Shown here: positions 1 through 7,549 of the stretch, piece by piece
Numbering within the stretch: position 1 is the first letter of the stretch
How the letters are laid out: each line of letters begins with the position of its first letter
NCBI GenBank assembly: GCA_965371945.1
Contig: CBDVAK010000025.1
Coordinates: forward strand, 1-20,842
Reading direction: 5' to 3'
DNA length: 20,842 nucleotides
DNA from: CBDVAK01 sp965371945
GTDB taxonomy: Bacteria; Pseudomonadota; Gammaproteobacteria; Competibacterales; JAHEDQ01
Position numbers and translations under genes: made by a program
The notes under the pieces: generated by a model
Database searches by the model: none
The model's input: only the letters and a program-made list of their open reading frames with translations
Told to the model about the DNA's origin: nothing

Positions 1-635
1 CTGTAACCTTCCGGGTTACGCGCCGAATAGGGCTCGTTGTCACCCACCACCAGTCCATCCTCGGCGGCGAACCTGGCCAGCAACAGACGTGGAAAGCGCG
101 GATCCCGGTGCCAGAGTACGCCGACATGCCAGGGCCGTTCAAAACCCAGGAACGCCGGAGTGAAGCTGTGGATGGAAACCAAACCAGGCACCTGGCCCCG
201 ATCCTCGAACGTCTGTAACTGACAGTTGATCGCCTGATGGTAGGGGAAGAACAGCTCCTGTTCACGCTGTTCGATCTGGGCGGGTGTCAAATCGTGGTTG
301 CCGGGGACGATGACGTCCTCGCTGGCCAGCGGAATCGAGGATTCGCTGCCGGGGCGGCGGTTGGGGTCGATGACCAGTCGCGAGTAGCGGGACATGACCA
401 GGGGAGCATCGCACAGTTCCGAGATACGTCTGGCCACGGTCTCCGCGCCGATGTCATAGGCAACATGCCGCTGCAGTTCGACATCGGTCAGCCCCAGCAA
501 CTCCAGGCGCCGCGGAATTCTTGCACTGGAATGGTCGGAGATGAGCAGAAACGGTGCCCGGCCCTCGCTATTGACCACTTCGAAGGGTGGTGGCTCGTCA
601 CTGTGCAGCAGAGTCACCAACGATTGACCGCTCAT
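1..635 (-). CDS. N-formylglutamate amidohydrolase family protein (partial, C-terminus beyond window)
   Basis: About 211 residues are present and the frame is open to the left edge. Near the N-terminus the motif DHSSARIP (residues 34-41) matches the metal-site region of the N-formylglutamate amidohydrolase family (PF05013). Further on are SRYSRLVIDPNR and SIHSFTP, also typical of the family. Known members are zinc-dependent and hydrolyse N-formyl amino acids such as N-formylglutamate in histidine breakdown. No hut genes are visible here, so the true substrate is open. The ATG start overlaps the TGA stop of the upstream methyltransferase in an ATGA arrangement (632-635), which suggests translational coupling and membership of the acnA transcript. 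Family assignment is good; the physiological role is inference. Confidence 0.85.
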   Translation of the reverse strand, partial: MSGQSLVTLLHSDEPPPFEVVNSEGRAPFLLISDHSSARIPRRLELLGLTDVELQRHVAYDIGAETVARRISELCDAPLVMSRYSRLVIDPNRRPGSESSIPLASEDVIVPGNHDLTPAQIEQREQELFFPYHQAINCQLQTFEDRGQVPGLVSIHSFTPAFLGFERPWHVGVLWHRDPRFPRLLLARFAAEDGLVVGDNEPYSARNPEGY

Positions 636-1252
636 GGCTGCTCCACGGCATCGGTTGGCTGTGGTCGGGTGGCCAGGGCAACCGTGTAGTTGCGACCCTG
701 TTTGACCTTGCGGTAATTACCAAACACCTCCTTGAATGCGCGCTCCACGAATCGACGCAAGCCGGTGATGGTGACCACATAGCAACGCCCACCCGGCTTC
801 AATCGCGCCAGGGTGTCGTAGAAATACAGATACAGCAGTTCCTTGCCGGTCTTGGCGGGCAGGTTGGAAACCACCAGATCGAAGCGTTGTGATCCGATTT
901 CACTGAAACCGTTGCTGAGTCGCGCCTCGGCGTTGTCGATACCGTTCAATTCAGCGTTGCGGCGGCTGTACTCCACCGCCACGAAGTCCTTGTCCACCAG
1001 CAGCGTGCGCCCTTGTGGGGCCAGCCTGGCGAGCGTCAAACCCAGTGGTCCATAGCCACTGCCGAGATCCAGACAATCATCGTCAGCGCGAACCTGCACA
1101 TGGTCGAGCAGCAGACGGCTGCCCTCATCGATCGCCCTGGGGGAGAACAATCCCCAGGTACTGTGAAACGTCAGCGCCACGCCTCGCAGGGTGTCCGAGA
1201 AAACAAGGTCCCTGCGCAGCTCGGCGGCAGGGTCGATGGTGTTGCGAGGCAA
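632..1252 (-). CDS. Class I SAM-dependent methyltransferase, RsmC/MTS-like
   Basis: A 206-residue protein with a Rossmann methyltransferase core. The SAM-binding glycine-rich motif I is DLGSGYGPLGLTLA (about residues 62-75), followed by the acidic LLVDKD strand (motif II). The later VVSNLPAK segment sits where RsmC-type 16S rRNA G-methyltransferases have NPPF. This fits the small-methyltransferase domain (PF05175) without the duplicated RsmC N-terminal half. The target, RNA or another substrate, cannot be read from the sequence. Translation appears to start at TTG (1250-1252): a GGAG lies 8 nt upstream and no better ATG exists. It lies 15 bp after acnA and overlaps the next gene by 4 nt, so co-transcription is likely. 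NLPA in place of NPPx is a variant that argues against naming it rsmC. Confidence 0.8.
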   Translation of the reverse strand: MPRNTIDPAAELRRDLVFSDTLRGVALTFHSTWGLFSPRAIDEGSRLLLDHVQVRADDDCLDLGSGYGPLGLTLARLAPQGRTLLVDKDFVAVEYSRRNAELNGIDNAEARLSNGFSEIGSQRFDLVVSNLPAKTGKELLYLYFYDTLARLKPGGRCYVVTITGLRRFVERAFKEVFGNYRKVKQGRNYTVALATRPQPTDAVEQP

Positions 1253-1260
1253 ATGCGAAT

Positions 1261-1264
1261 CTCC
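1261..1264 (-). promoter_or_regulatory. Shine-Dalgarno for the TTG-started methyltransferase
   Basis: GGAG on the minus strand, 8 nt upstream of the TTG at 1250-1252. It lies immediately downstream of the acnA stop codon and decides in favour of the TTG start. Confidence 0.5.
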
Positions 1265-1267
1265 GTT

Positions 1268-4024
1268 TCAATCCACGCGCTGAACCAGGTTGCGAACCAT
1301 ATAGGGCAGTATGCCGCCGTGTTGGTAGTAGAGCCATTCGGTGGGGGTATCGATGCGCACCTTGACGGTCAGTTCGCGGTCCGTGCCGGTGTCTTCACAG
1401 TGAATCCGTAGCTGTGCGGTTTCAGCACCATAGAGCAACTCGGGAAGGGCATAGCGCTCGCGACCGGTCAGTTGCAGTGTTGCGGCGCTCTGATCGGGCA
1501 TGAACTGCAACGGCAACACTCCCATGCCCACCAGGTTGGAACGGTGGATTCGTTCGAAGCTGCTGGCCAGCACTGCCTTGACGCCGAGCAGACGTGTCCC
1601 TTTCGCGGCCCAGTCTCGCGAAGAACCGGTGCCGTATTCCTCACCGGCGATCACCAGCAATGGCACGCCGTGATCGCGATAGCGCATGGCCGCGTCGTAG
1701 ATACTGAGCTGGGCGCCAGAGGGCTGATGGCGGGTCCAGCCGCCTTCGGTGCCCGGCGCCAGCTGGTTGCGCAGGCGAATATTGGCAAAAGTGCCTCGCA
1801 ACATGACCTCGTGGTTGCCCCGGCGCGAGCCGTAGGAATTGAAATCGGATGCCGCCACACCCTGCTCGCGCAGGAAACCACCCGCCGGGCTGTCCAGGGC
1901 GATCGCCCCCGCGGGCGAGATATGGTCGGTGGTGATGCTGTCTCCCAGCAGCACCAGTACGCGGGCGTCCTCAAAACCCTGTACCGGCTCCGGTTCGAGG
2001 CTCATGCCGTCGAAATAGGGGGGTTTGCGGATATAGCTCGAGTCTGGATCCCACTCATACCGTGTGCTGCCGTGGGCGCTCAGCTCACGCCATTCCCGGT
2101 CGCCGTCGAAAGCATTCGCATAGCGCTCCCGGAACAAATGAGGACCGATGTGTGCACTGATCACGGCCTCGATCTCTTGTTTGGAAGGCCAGATATCGCG
2201 CAGAAACACCGGATGGCCAGATGCATCACTGCCGAGCGGGTCGCGCTCGGTGTCCAGACTCGCTGTACCGGCCAAGGCATAGGCGACTACCAGCGGAGGA
2301 GAAGCCAGGAAGTTGAGCTGTACCTGGGGGTGGATTCTGCCTTCGAAATTGCGATTGCCGGAAAGCACCGCCGCGGTGATCAGTTCGGCAGCATCGATCG
2401 CCTCGTGTATCGGCGCCGCCAGGGGTCCGGAGTTGCCGATACAGGTCGTGCATCCGTAGCCCACCAGGTGAAAACCGAGCGCTTCCAGGTCTTCCAGCAG
2501 ACCGGCGTCGCGGAGATAGGCGCTGACCACCTGCGAGCCCGGAGCCAGGCTGGTCTTGACCCAGGGGGCGCGGCGCAGTCCCCGTTGCCTGGCCTTGCGG
2601 GCCAGCAACCCGGCGGCCACCATGACCGCGGGGTTGGAGGTATTGGTGCAAGAGGTAATGGCGGCGATCACCACCGCGCCGTCGCGTAACAGAAAGCGGT
2701 CGCCCTCGAAGTCGACTTCCACCGCGCCCACATGCGCGGACTCCTCACCGGCGATGGCGGTATCGCCCCCTTCGTCCATGAACCGCTCCAGCCCCGCGCC
2801 GTCGCGTCCACCAGACGATCGGGCCGCGATACGCTCGTGTAACGCGCGCTCGACCTGATGCTTTGCTTCGCTGAGCGGGATACGATCCTGCGGCCGGCTG
2901 GGGCCGGCGATACTGGGCACGATCCCGCCCAGATCGATCTCCACCACATCGCTGTAGGTCGGCTCCGCGGTTTCCGTGGTTCGAAACATCATCTGTTCAT
3001 GTGCAAACTTTTCGATCAGTGCAACTTCGTCTTCATCACGGCCCGAGAGACGCAGATAGCGCAGGGTTTCCTGGTCGATCGGAAAGAACCCGCAGGTGGC
3101 GCCATATTCCGGCGCCATGTTGGCAATGGTGGCGCGATCGGCGAGCGACAGATGGTCGAGCCCGCTGCCGAAGAACTCCACGAAACAACCGACTACGCCG
3201 CGCGCCCGCAGACGCTCGGTCACGCTCAGCACCAGATCCGTGGCGGTCACCCGGCTCGGCAATCGGCCATGCATACGCACGCCGATAACGTCCGGCAACA
3301 ACATGCTCAGCGGCTGGCCGAGCATCGCCGCCTCCGCCTCGATCCCTCCCACGCCCCAGCCCAGCACTCCCAGGCCGTTAATCATGGTGGTGTGGGAATC
3401 GGTTCCCACCAAGGTATCCGCAACCAGCCAGTTGCCGTCACGGCCGGTCTGGCGACAGACCACGCGCGCCAGATATTCCAGGTTCACCTGGTGCACGATA
3501 CCGGTACCCGGCGGCACCACACGGAAGTTCTCCAGTGCTTCCTGGCCCCAACGTAGGAACGCATAGCGTTCCCGGTTGCGTGCGAACTCGATACGGATAT
3601 TGAGATCCAGCGCATCCATGCGCGCATAGTTGTCGACCTGAACCGAATGGTCGATGACCAGCTCCACCGGAACCTGCGGGTTGATGGCCATCGGCGAGCC
3701 GCCCAGATCGGCGACTGCATCACGCATGGCGGCCAGATCAACCACGGCCGGCACGCCGGTGAAATCCTGCAACAGCACGCGCGCCGGTGTAAAAGCGAGT
3801 TCCCTGGGCTGGTGGCGACCGTCCCATGCCACCAGCGCCTCGATATCGCCGACCGTCACCTGTTCGCCATCTTCATGGCGCAGCAGGTTTTCCAGCAGTA
3901 TGCGCAGCGAGAACGGCAGTCGGGACAGATCGCGTCGGTCGTGCAGCCGGGCAAGGCTGGCCAGATGGAATTGCTCGCCCGCATGGGTCATCAGGCTGCG
4001 GGTGCCCAGACTGTCAGTGCTCAT
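1268..4024 (-). CDS. acnA: Aconitate hydratase A
   Basis: A 918-residue AcnA/IRP-type aconitase (E. coli AcnA is 891). It isomerises citrate to isocitrate through cis-aconitate in the cytoplasm. The [4Fe-4S] ligands are visible as Cys459 in SCTNTSNP and Cys525/Cys528 in GYGCTTCIGNSG. The substrate-binding region FTGVPAVVDLAAMR and VGTDSHTTMINGLGVLGWGVGG are present. The C-terminal swivel domain carries GDSITTDHISPAG, the SRRGNHEVM segment and EEYGTGSSRDWAAKG. The ATG start has a GGGGGA Shine-Dalgarno 7 nt upstream. It follows acnB by 69 bp on the same strand, and the spacer holds a 48-nt sequence also found upstream of clpS. A downstream methyltransferase and amidohydrolase follow almost without gap. 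The family is certain. Confidence 0.97.
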   Translation of the reverse strand: MSTDSLGTRSLMTHAGEQFHLASLARLHDRRDLSRLPFSLRILLENLLRHEDGEQVTVGDIEALVAWDGRHQPRELAFTPARVLLQDFTGVPAVVDLAAMRDAVADLGGSPMAINPQVPVELVIDHSVQVDNYARMDALDLNIRIEFARNRERYAFLRWGQEALENFRVVPPGTGIVHQVNLEYLARVVCRQTGRDGNWLVADTLVGTDSHTTMINGLGVLGWGVGGIEAEAAMLGQPLSMLLPDVIGVRMHGRLPSRVTATDLVLSVTERLRARGVVGCFVEFFGSGLDHLSLADRATIANMAPEYGATCGFFPIDQETLRYLRLSGRDEDEVALIEKFAHEQMMFRTTETAEPTYSDVVEIDLGGIVPSIAGPSRPQDRIPLSEAKHQVERALHERIAARSSGGRDGAGLERFMDEGGDTAIAGEESAHVGAVEVDFEGDRFLLRDGAVVIAAITSCTNTSNPAVMVAAGLLARKARQRGLRRAPWVKTSLAPGSQVVSAYLRDAGLLEDLEALGFHLVGYGCTTCIGNSGPLAAPIHEAIDAAELITAAVLSGNRNFEGRIHPQVQLNFLASPPLVVAYALAGTASLDTERDPLGSDASGHPVFLRDIWPSKQEIEAVISAHIGPHLFRERYANAFDGDREWRELSAHGSTRYEWDPDSSYIRKPPYFDGMSLEPEPVQGFEDARVLVLLGDSITTDHISPAGAIALDSPAGGFLREQGVAASDFNSYGSRRGNHEVMLRGTFANIRLRNQLAPGTEGGWTRHQPSGAQLSIYDAAMRYRDHGVPLLVIAGEEYGTGSSRDWAAKGTRLLGVKAVLASSFERIHRSNLVGMGVLPLQFMPDQSAATLQLTGRERYALPELLYGAETAQLRIHCEDTGTDRELTVKVRIDTPTEWLYYQHGGILPYMVRNLVQRVD

Positions 4025-4045
4025 ACTGCTGTCCCCCGGACTAAA

Positions 4046-4093
4046 GCGATTTCTGTCAACAAGGTTATCAGCGTGCTTATCTTCTCGCCCGTC
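4046..4093 (-). repeat. 48-nt duplicated intergenic sequence, copy 1 (acnB-acnA spacer)
   Basis: Read on the minus strand from 4093 to 4046, this sequence matches the plus strand at 14785-14832 at 44 of 48 positions without gaps. It fills most of the 69-bp spacer between acnB and acnA, starting directly after the acnB stop codon. It includes TTGACAGAAATCGC, identical in both copies. TTGACA resembles a -35 box, but no -10 box follows at the right distance in this copy, so promoter function is not supported here. The GGCGA near its start could pair with the UCGC(U/C) at its end. Confidence 0.8.
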
Positions 4094-6667
4094 TCAGGCC
4101 GCGGCGATCGGTATATATTTTTCCGCACTGTGCTGATATTCGGCGATCTGGTCGAAATTCATATAGCGGTAGATATCACCGGCACTGGCGCTCAGTTTCT
4201 CCATATAGCTCATGTATTCTTCCAGGTTGGGGATGCGACCGAGTATGGCGCTGACCGCCGCCAGTTCGGCCGAGGCCAGATAGACCTCCGCGCCGGTACC
4301 GAGCCGGTTGGGAAAGTTGCGGGTCGAGGTCGAAACCACCTTGGCATTGTCCCTCACGCGGGCCTGGTTACCCATGCACAGCGAGCAACCCGGCATCTCG
4401 GTACGGGCGCCGGCGCGACCGAATACCGCGTAGTAACCCTCTTCGGTCAACTGATGCTGGTCCATCCGGGTCGGCGGCGCGATCCACAGCCGTGTCGGTA
4501 GATCGTGGACAGACTCCAGCACCTTGCCCGCAGCCCGGTAGTGGCCGATGTTGGTCATGCACGAACCGATAAATACTTCGTCCACCGGGTTGCCGGCAAC
4601 CGCGGACAAAGGCCGCACGTCATCGGGATCGTTGGGGCAAGCGAGCAGCGGTTCGGTGATGTCGGCCAGATCGATATCGATGACCTCCGCGTATTCCGCG
4701 TTGGCATCCGGTTGCAGCAATTCGGGGTTCGCCAGCCAGGCTTCCATAGCCTCGATACGCCGCTGGACGGTGCGCGCTTCCTGGTATCCGTTGGCCACCA
4801 TCCATTTCAGCAGGGTCACGTTCGAATTCAGATACTCGATCACCGGGGCTTGGTCCAGGCGTACCGTGCAACCGGCCGCGGATCGTTCCGCGGAAGCGTC
4901 CGACAATTCGAAGGCCTGCTCGATCTTGAGATCGGGCAGCCCTTCGATCTCCAGGATGCGTCCCGAGAAGATATTTTTCTTGCCTTCCTTGGCGACCGTC
5001 AACAGACCACGCTGTATGGCTGCGTAGGGAATGGCATTGACCAGATCCCGCAGGGTGATGCCCGGTTGCATGTCACCGTGGAAACGCACCAGCACCGACT
5101 CCGGCATGTCCAGGGGCATGACCCCGGTGGCGGCGGCGAAGGCCACCAGCCCCGAACCGGCAGGAAACGAGATGCCCAGCGGAAAGCGGGTGTGGGAATC
5201 ACCACCGGTCCCCACCGTGTCGGGCAGCAGCATGCGGTTCAGCCAGGAATGGATGATGCCGTCTCCCGGGCGCAGCGACACGCCGCCACGGGATGAAATG
5301 AAGTCCGGCAGGCTGTGATGGGTCTCGACATCCACCGGTTTCGGATAGGCCGCGGTGTGGCAAAAGGACTGCATCACCAGGTCGGCGGAAAAGCCCAGGC
5401 AGGCGAGATCCTTGAGTTCGTCGCGAGTCATCGGACCGGTAGTGTCCTGCGAGCCCACCGTGGTCATTGCCGGTTCGCAGTAGGTGCCCGGCCGCACGCC
5501 TTCCACGCCGCAGGCGCGTCCGACCATCTTCTGGGCAAGGGTATAGCCGCGTTCGCTCTCCCGGGCCGGTTCGGGACGCCGAAACAGATCGCCGCCATCC
5601 ATACCCAGCGCCTGCCGGGCCCGTTCGGTGAGACCGCGGCCAATGATCAGCGGGATGCGTCCCCCGGCCTGTACTTCGTCGAGCAGTACTGCGCTGCGCA
5701 GTTCGAAGCGGCTGATCTCCTCATCCGAACCAGCACGCCGAATCACCCCCTGGTAGGGAAACACATCGATCACGTCGCCGGTGTTCAGGGCGGTGACGTC
5801 ACATTCGATTGGCAGGGCGCCGGCATCTTCCAGAGTATTGAAGAAAATCGGTGCGATGCTGCTGCCCAGCACATAACCACCGGCGCGTTTGTTGGGGATG
5901 TGGGGGATGTCATCACCCATGTGCCAGAGCACTGAATTGGTAGCCGATTTCCGCGACGACCCGGTGCCCACCACATCCCCGACATAGGCGACGGGATGGC
6001 CCTTCTCCTTCAGTTCAGCGATGGTCTGCAGTGGCTGGTCGACACCCGGGCGGGGCATTTTCAGCATGGCATTGGCATGCAGGGGAATGTCGGGCCGGGA
6101 CCAGGCATCGGGGGCTGGCGACAAATCGTCGGTGTTGGTCTCGCCAGGGACCTTGAAGACCGTGAGGGTGATCTGCTCGGGCAATGGCGCGCGGCGGGTG
6201 AACCATTCGGCATCGGCCCACGAGCGCAGTACCCGAGCCGCGGCCTGATTGCCACCTTCGGCCTTTTCCTGAACATCGTGGAAGGCATCGAACATCAACA
6301 GCGTGCCGGACAGCGCGGTAGCGGCCGCGGATGCCAGTTCGGTATCGTCCAGTGCCTGGATCAATGGCTGGATATTGTAGCCACCCAGCATGGTGCCGAG
6401 CAGTCGGACCGCATCCACGCGGTCGATGAGTGGACTGTGGGCCTTGCCGGCCGCGATGTCAGCCAGAAATGCAGCCTTGACATAGGCCGCCTGGTCAACG
6501 CCCGGCGGCACCCGCTCGCTTAGCAGTTCCAGCAGGAAGGTGTCCTCACCCGGGGGGGGGGATTTCAGCAGTTCGACCAGTGCCGCGGTCTGCTCCGCAT
6601 CCAGCGGCTTGGCTGGAATACCCTCGGCAGCGCGCTCCTGTTGGTGCTGGCGATAGGAATCAAGCAT
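4094..6667 (-). CDS. acnB: Bifunctional aconitate hydratase 2 / 2-methylisocitrate dehydratase
   Basis: An 857-residue AcnB-type aconitase (E. coli AcnB is 865). Unlike AcnA, the swivel-type domain precedes the Fe-S domains, after an N-terminal HEAT-like region (roughly residues 1-160). Cluster cysteines are Cys703 in FIGSCMTNIGHYR and Cys761/Cys764 in PGCSLCMGNQARV. DVVGTGSSRKSATNSVLW marks the swivel domain and GGDSHTRFPLGISFPAGSG the substrate region. It catalyses citrate to isocitrate and, in characterised relatives, 2-methyl-cis-aconitate hydration. The ATG start follows a GGGGGTGG-like ribosome site. Codons 36-39 contain a ten-C homopolymer. It is the first gene after a 236-bp spacer and probably heads the acnB-acnA unit. 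Confidence 0.97.
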   Translation of the reverse strand: MLDSYRQHQQERAAEGIPAKPLDAEQTAALVELLKSPPPGEDTFLLELLSERVPPGVDQAAYVKAAFLADIAAGKAHSPLIDRVDAVRLLGTMLGGYNIQPLIQALDDTELASAAATALSGTLLMFDAFHDVQEKAEGGNQAAARVLRSWADAEWFTRRAPLPEQITLTVFKVPGETNTDDLSPAPDAWSRPDIPLHANAMLKMPRPGVDQPLQTIAELKEKGHPVAYVGDVVGTGSSRKSATNSVLWHMGDDIPHIPNKRAGGYVLGSSIAPIFFNTLEDAGALPIECDVTALNTGDVIDVFPYQGVIRRAGSDEEISRFELRSAVLLDEVQAGGRIPLIIGRGLTERARQALGMDGGDLFRRPEPARESERGYTLAQKMVGRACGVEGVRPGTYCEPAMTTVGSQDTTGPMTRDELKDLACLGFSADLVMQSFCHTAAYPKPVDVETHHSLPDFISSRGGVSLRPGDGIIHSWLNRMLLPDTVGTGGDSHTRFPLGISFPAGSGLVAFAAATGVMPLDMPESVLVRFHGDMQPGITLRDLVNAIPYAAIQRGLLTVAKEGKKNIFSGRILEIEGLPDLKIEQAFELSDASAERSAAGCTVRLDQAPVIEYLNSNVTLLKWMVANGYQEARTVQRRIEAMEAWLANPELLQPDANAEYAEVIDIDLADITEPLLACPNDPDDVRPLSAVAGNPVDEVFIGSCMTNIGHYRAAGKVLESVHDLPTRLWIAPPTRMDQHQLTEEGYYAVFGRAGARTEMPGCSLCMGNQARVRDNAKVVSTSTRNFPNRLGTGAEVYLASAELAAVSAILGRIPNLEEYMSYMEKLSASAGDIYRYMNFDQIAEYQHSAEKYIPIAAA
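6552..6561 (-). repeat. C10 homopolymer inside the acnB coding region
   Basis: Ten consecutive G on the plus strand, so ten C in acnB codons 36-39 (Ser-Pro-Pro-Pro). A gain or loss of one base by polymerase slippage would shift the acnB frame near the N-terminus. The frame is intact in this copy. Confidence 0.9.
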
Positions 6668-6802
6668 GGTCCACCCCCGTGTGCGGATGATTGCCGATGC
6701 CGACTGGCCTGTGCCCGCAACAGGGCAGGTGGCGTTTTCGGTCCCGGCAGGGAATCGGTCGGGTAGTCTAGCGGTTTCCGTCGGGAGTGCATAGAGCTCG
6801 CG

Positions 6803-6821
6803 TTAGAAAACACATTTCTAA
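6803..6821. promoter_or_regulatory. Perfect inverted repeat upstream of acnB, candidate operator
   Basis: TTAGAAA-ACACA-TTTCTAA: two perfect 7-bp arms around 5 bp, in an AT-rich patch of an otherwise GC-rich spacer. It lies 136-154 bp upstream of the acnB start and just downstream of the candidate promoter at 6839-6867. That is where a repressor would block transcription. The cognate regulator is not identified. Confidence 0.45.
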
Positions 6822-6838
6822 GAATCTGCAACTCTCTG

Positions 6839-6867
6839 AATAAAAGTTACAAAATAAATTGTGCGAA
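6839..6867 (-). promoter_or_regulatory. Candidate sigma70-type promoter for acnB
   Basis: On the minus strand, TTCGCA (6862-6867), a 17-bp spacer, then TTTATT (6839-6844). Each hexamer matches consensus at 4 of 6 positions. The 6668-6903 spacer is the only gap over 100 bp in the mnmA-to-acnA run. The rest of the spacer holds the inverted repeat at 6803-6821 and a shorter ACAA-N6-TTGT dyad at 6849-6862. I see no hflD terminator in it. Confidence 0.3.
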
Positions 6868-6903
6868 GCAGCATTGTATCTATCCAGAATGCCCGCCCGT
6901 CAC

Positions 6904-7536
6904 TCAGCAGACTGTGCTGATTTCCGCCAGCACCCGGGTGGCGGCATCCAGCAGCTGGCGCCGGCCCAGCAGCAGATTCAACCGACTGCCACCACACTGC
7001 CGCCACAACACCGCCGAGCGCAGGCCGGCCAGCAGCAACGCACGCACCAGATTGGCAAGTTCCGGCCTGGACAGGAAACGGGGGTCGCCACGAACCATGA
7101 TGCGCGGCGATATCGTGCTGATCGTGTTGGTATAGAGGTCTGCCAGCCCCGCCACGATGTTGGGATGGCTTGCCGGGTAGTGTTGCAGGCGCTGCTCGGC
7201 ATGACGCACACCCTGCTGCAACTGATCGGAGAGATCACTGCGTTTCAACAGCACGCCGGCGTGATGCATCAAGGCCACCGCGTAGCGGGTCGCTTCGGGG
7301 TCCTCGGGGTGTTGCAGCCGAGTGCTGAGCGCCTGCAATCCGGGTTTCAGCGCAGCCAGTGAAGGGTAGACCTGTTCGACACTGTCAGCATCGATGGAAA
7401 ACAGGCTTTGCAGACAGGCATCAACGGTGTCGTTATCCGCCTGACCTTTGTGGGCCACCGCGCCGACCTGGGTCACCGCCTGGAAGATTCCCGCCAGTGA
7501 AATCACCCGGTTGCGCATAACGATGTCTGTAGTCAT
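6904..7536 (-). CDS. hflD: High frequency lysogenization protein HflD
   Basis: A 210-residue, mostly helical protein (E. coli HflD is 213) with the family pattern: ISLAGIFQAVTQVGAVAHKG at the N-terminus, TRYAVALMHH in the middle, then ISPRIMVRGDPRFLS and VRALLLAGLRSAVLWRQCGG. In E. coli HflD is a peripheral membrane protein that binds phage lambda CII and lies next to mnmA; its general role is unclear. The start MTTDIVM (ATG at 7534-7536) was preferred over an upstream in-frame start because it gives family length and sits 13 bp after the mnmA stop. The mnmA-hflD order is widely conserved in gammaproteobacteria. Confidence 0.93.
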   Translation of the reverse strand: MTTDIVMRNRVISLAGIFQAVTQVGAVAHKGQADNDTVDACLQSLFSIDADSVEQVYPSLAALKPGLQALSTRLQHPEDPEATRYAVALMHHAGVLLKRSDLSDQLQQGVRHAEQRLQHYPASHPNIVAGLADLYTNTISTISPRIMVRGDPRFLSRPELANLVRALLLAGLRSAVLWRQCGGSRLNLLLGRRQLLDAATRVLAEISTVC

Positions 7537-7549
7537 GGCTGAGTTGCCG

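Noticed and set aside
1472..2689. 405-codon open frame on the plus strand opposite acnA
   Set aside because: acnA on the other strand carries all catalytic motifs. The antisense frame has no recognisable domain, and long antisense frames are expected in GC-rich coding DNA. Those at 2858-3556, 3647-4501, 4505-5296 and 5315-5935 are rejected for the same reason.
4054..4059. TTGACA as -35 of an acnA promoter
   Set aside because: No -10-like hexamer occurs 16-18 bp downstream; that position is GGGGGA, the acnA ribosome site.
4046..4093. Conserved small peptide encoded by the 48-nt repeat
   Set aside because: One antisense frame is similar in both copies (AISVNK then SVLIFSPV), and two of four mismatches are silent. 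However, 16 codons is too short, and the frame runs into acnB antisense at one copy with no start or ribosome site.
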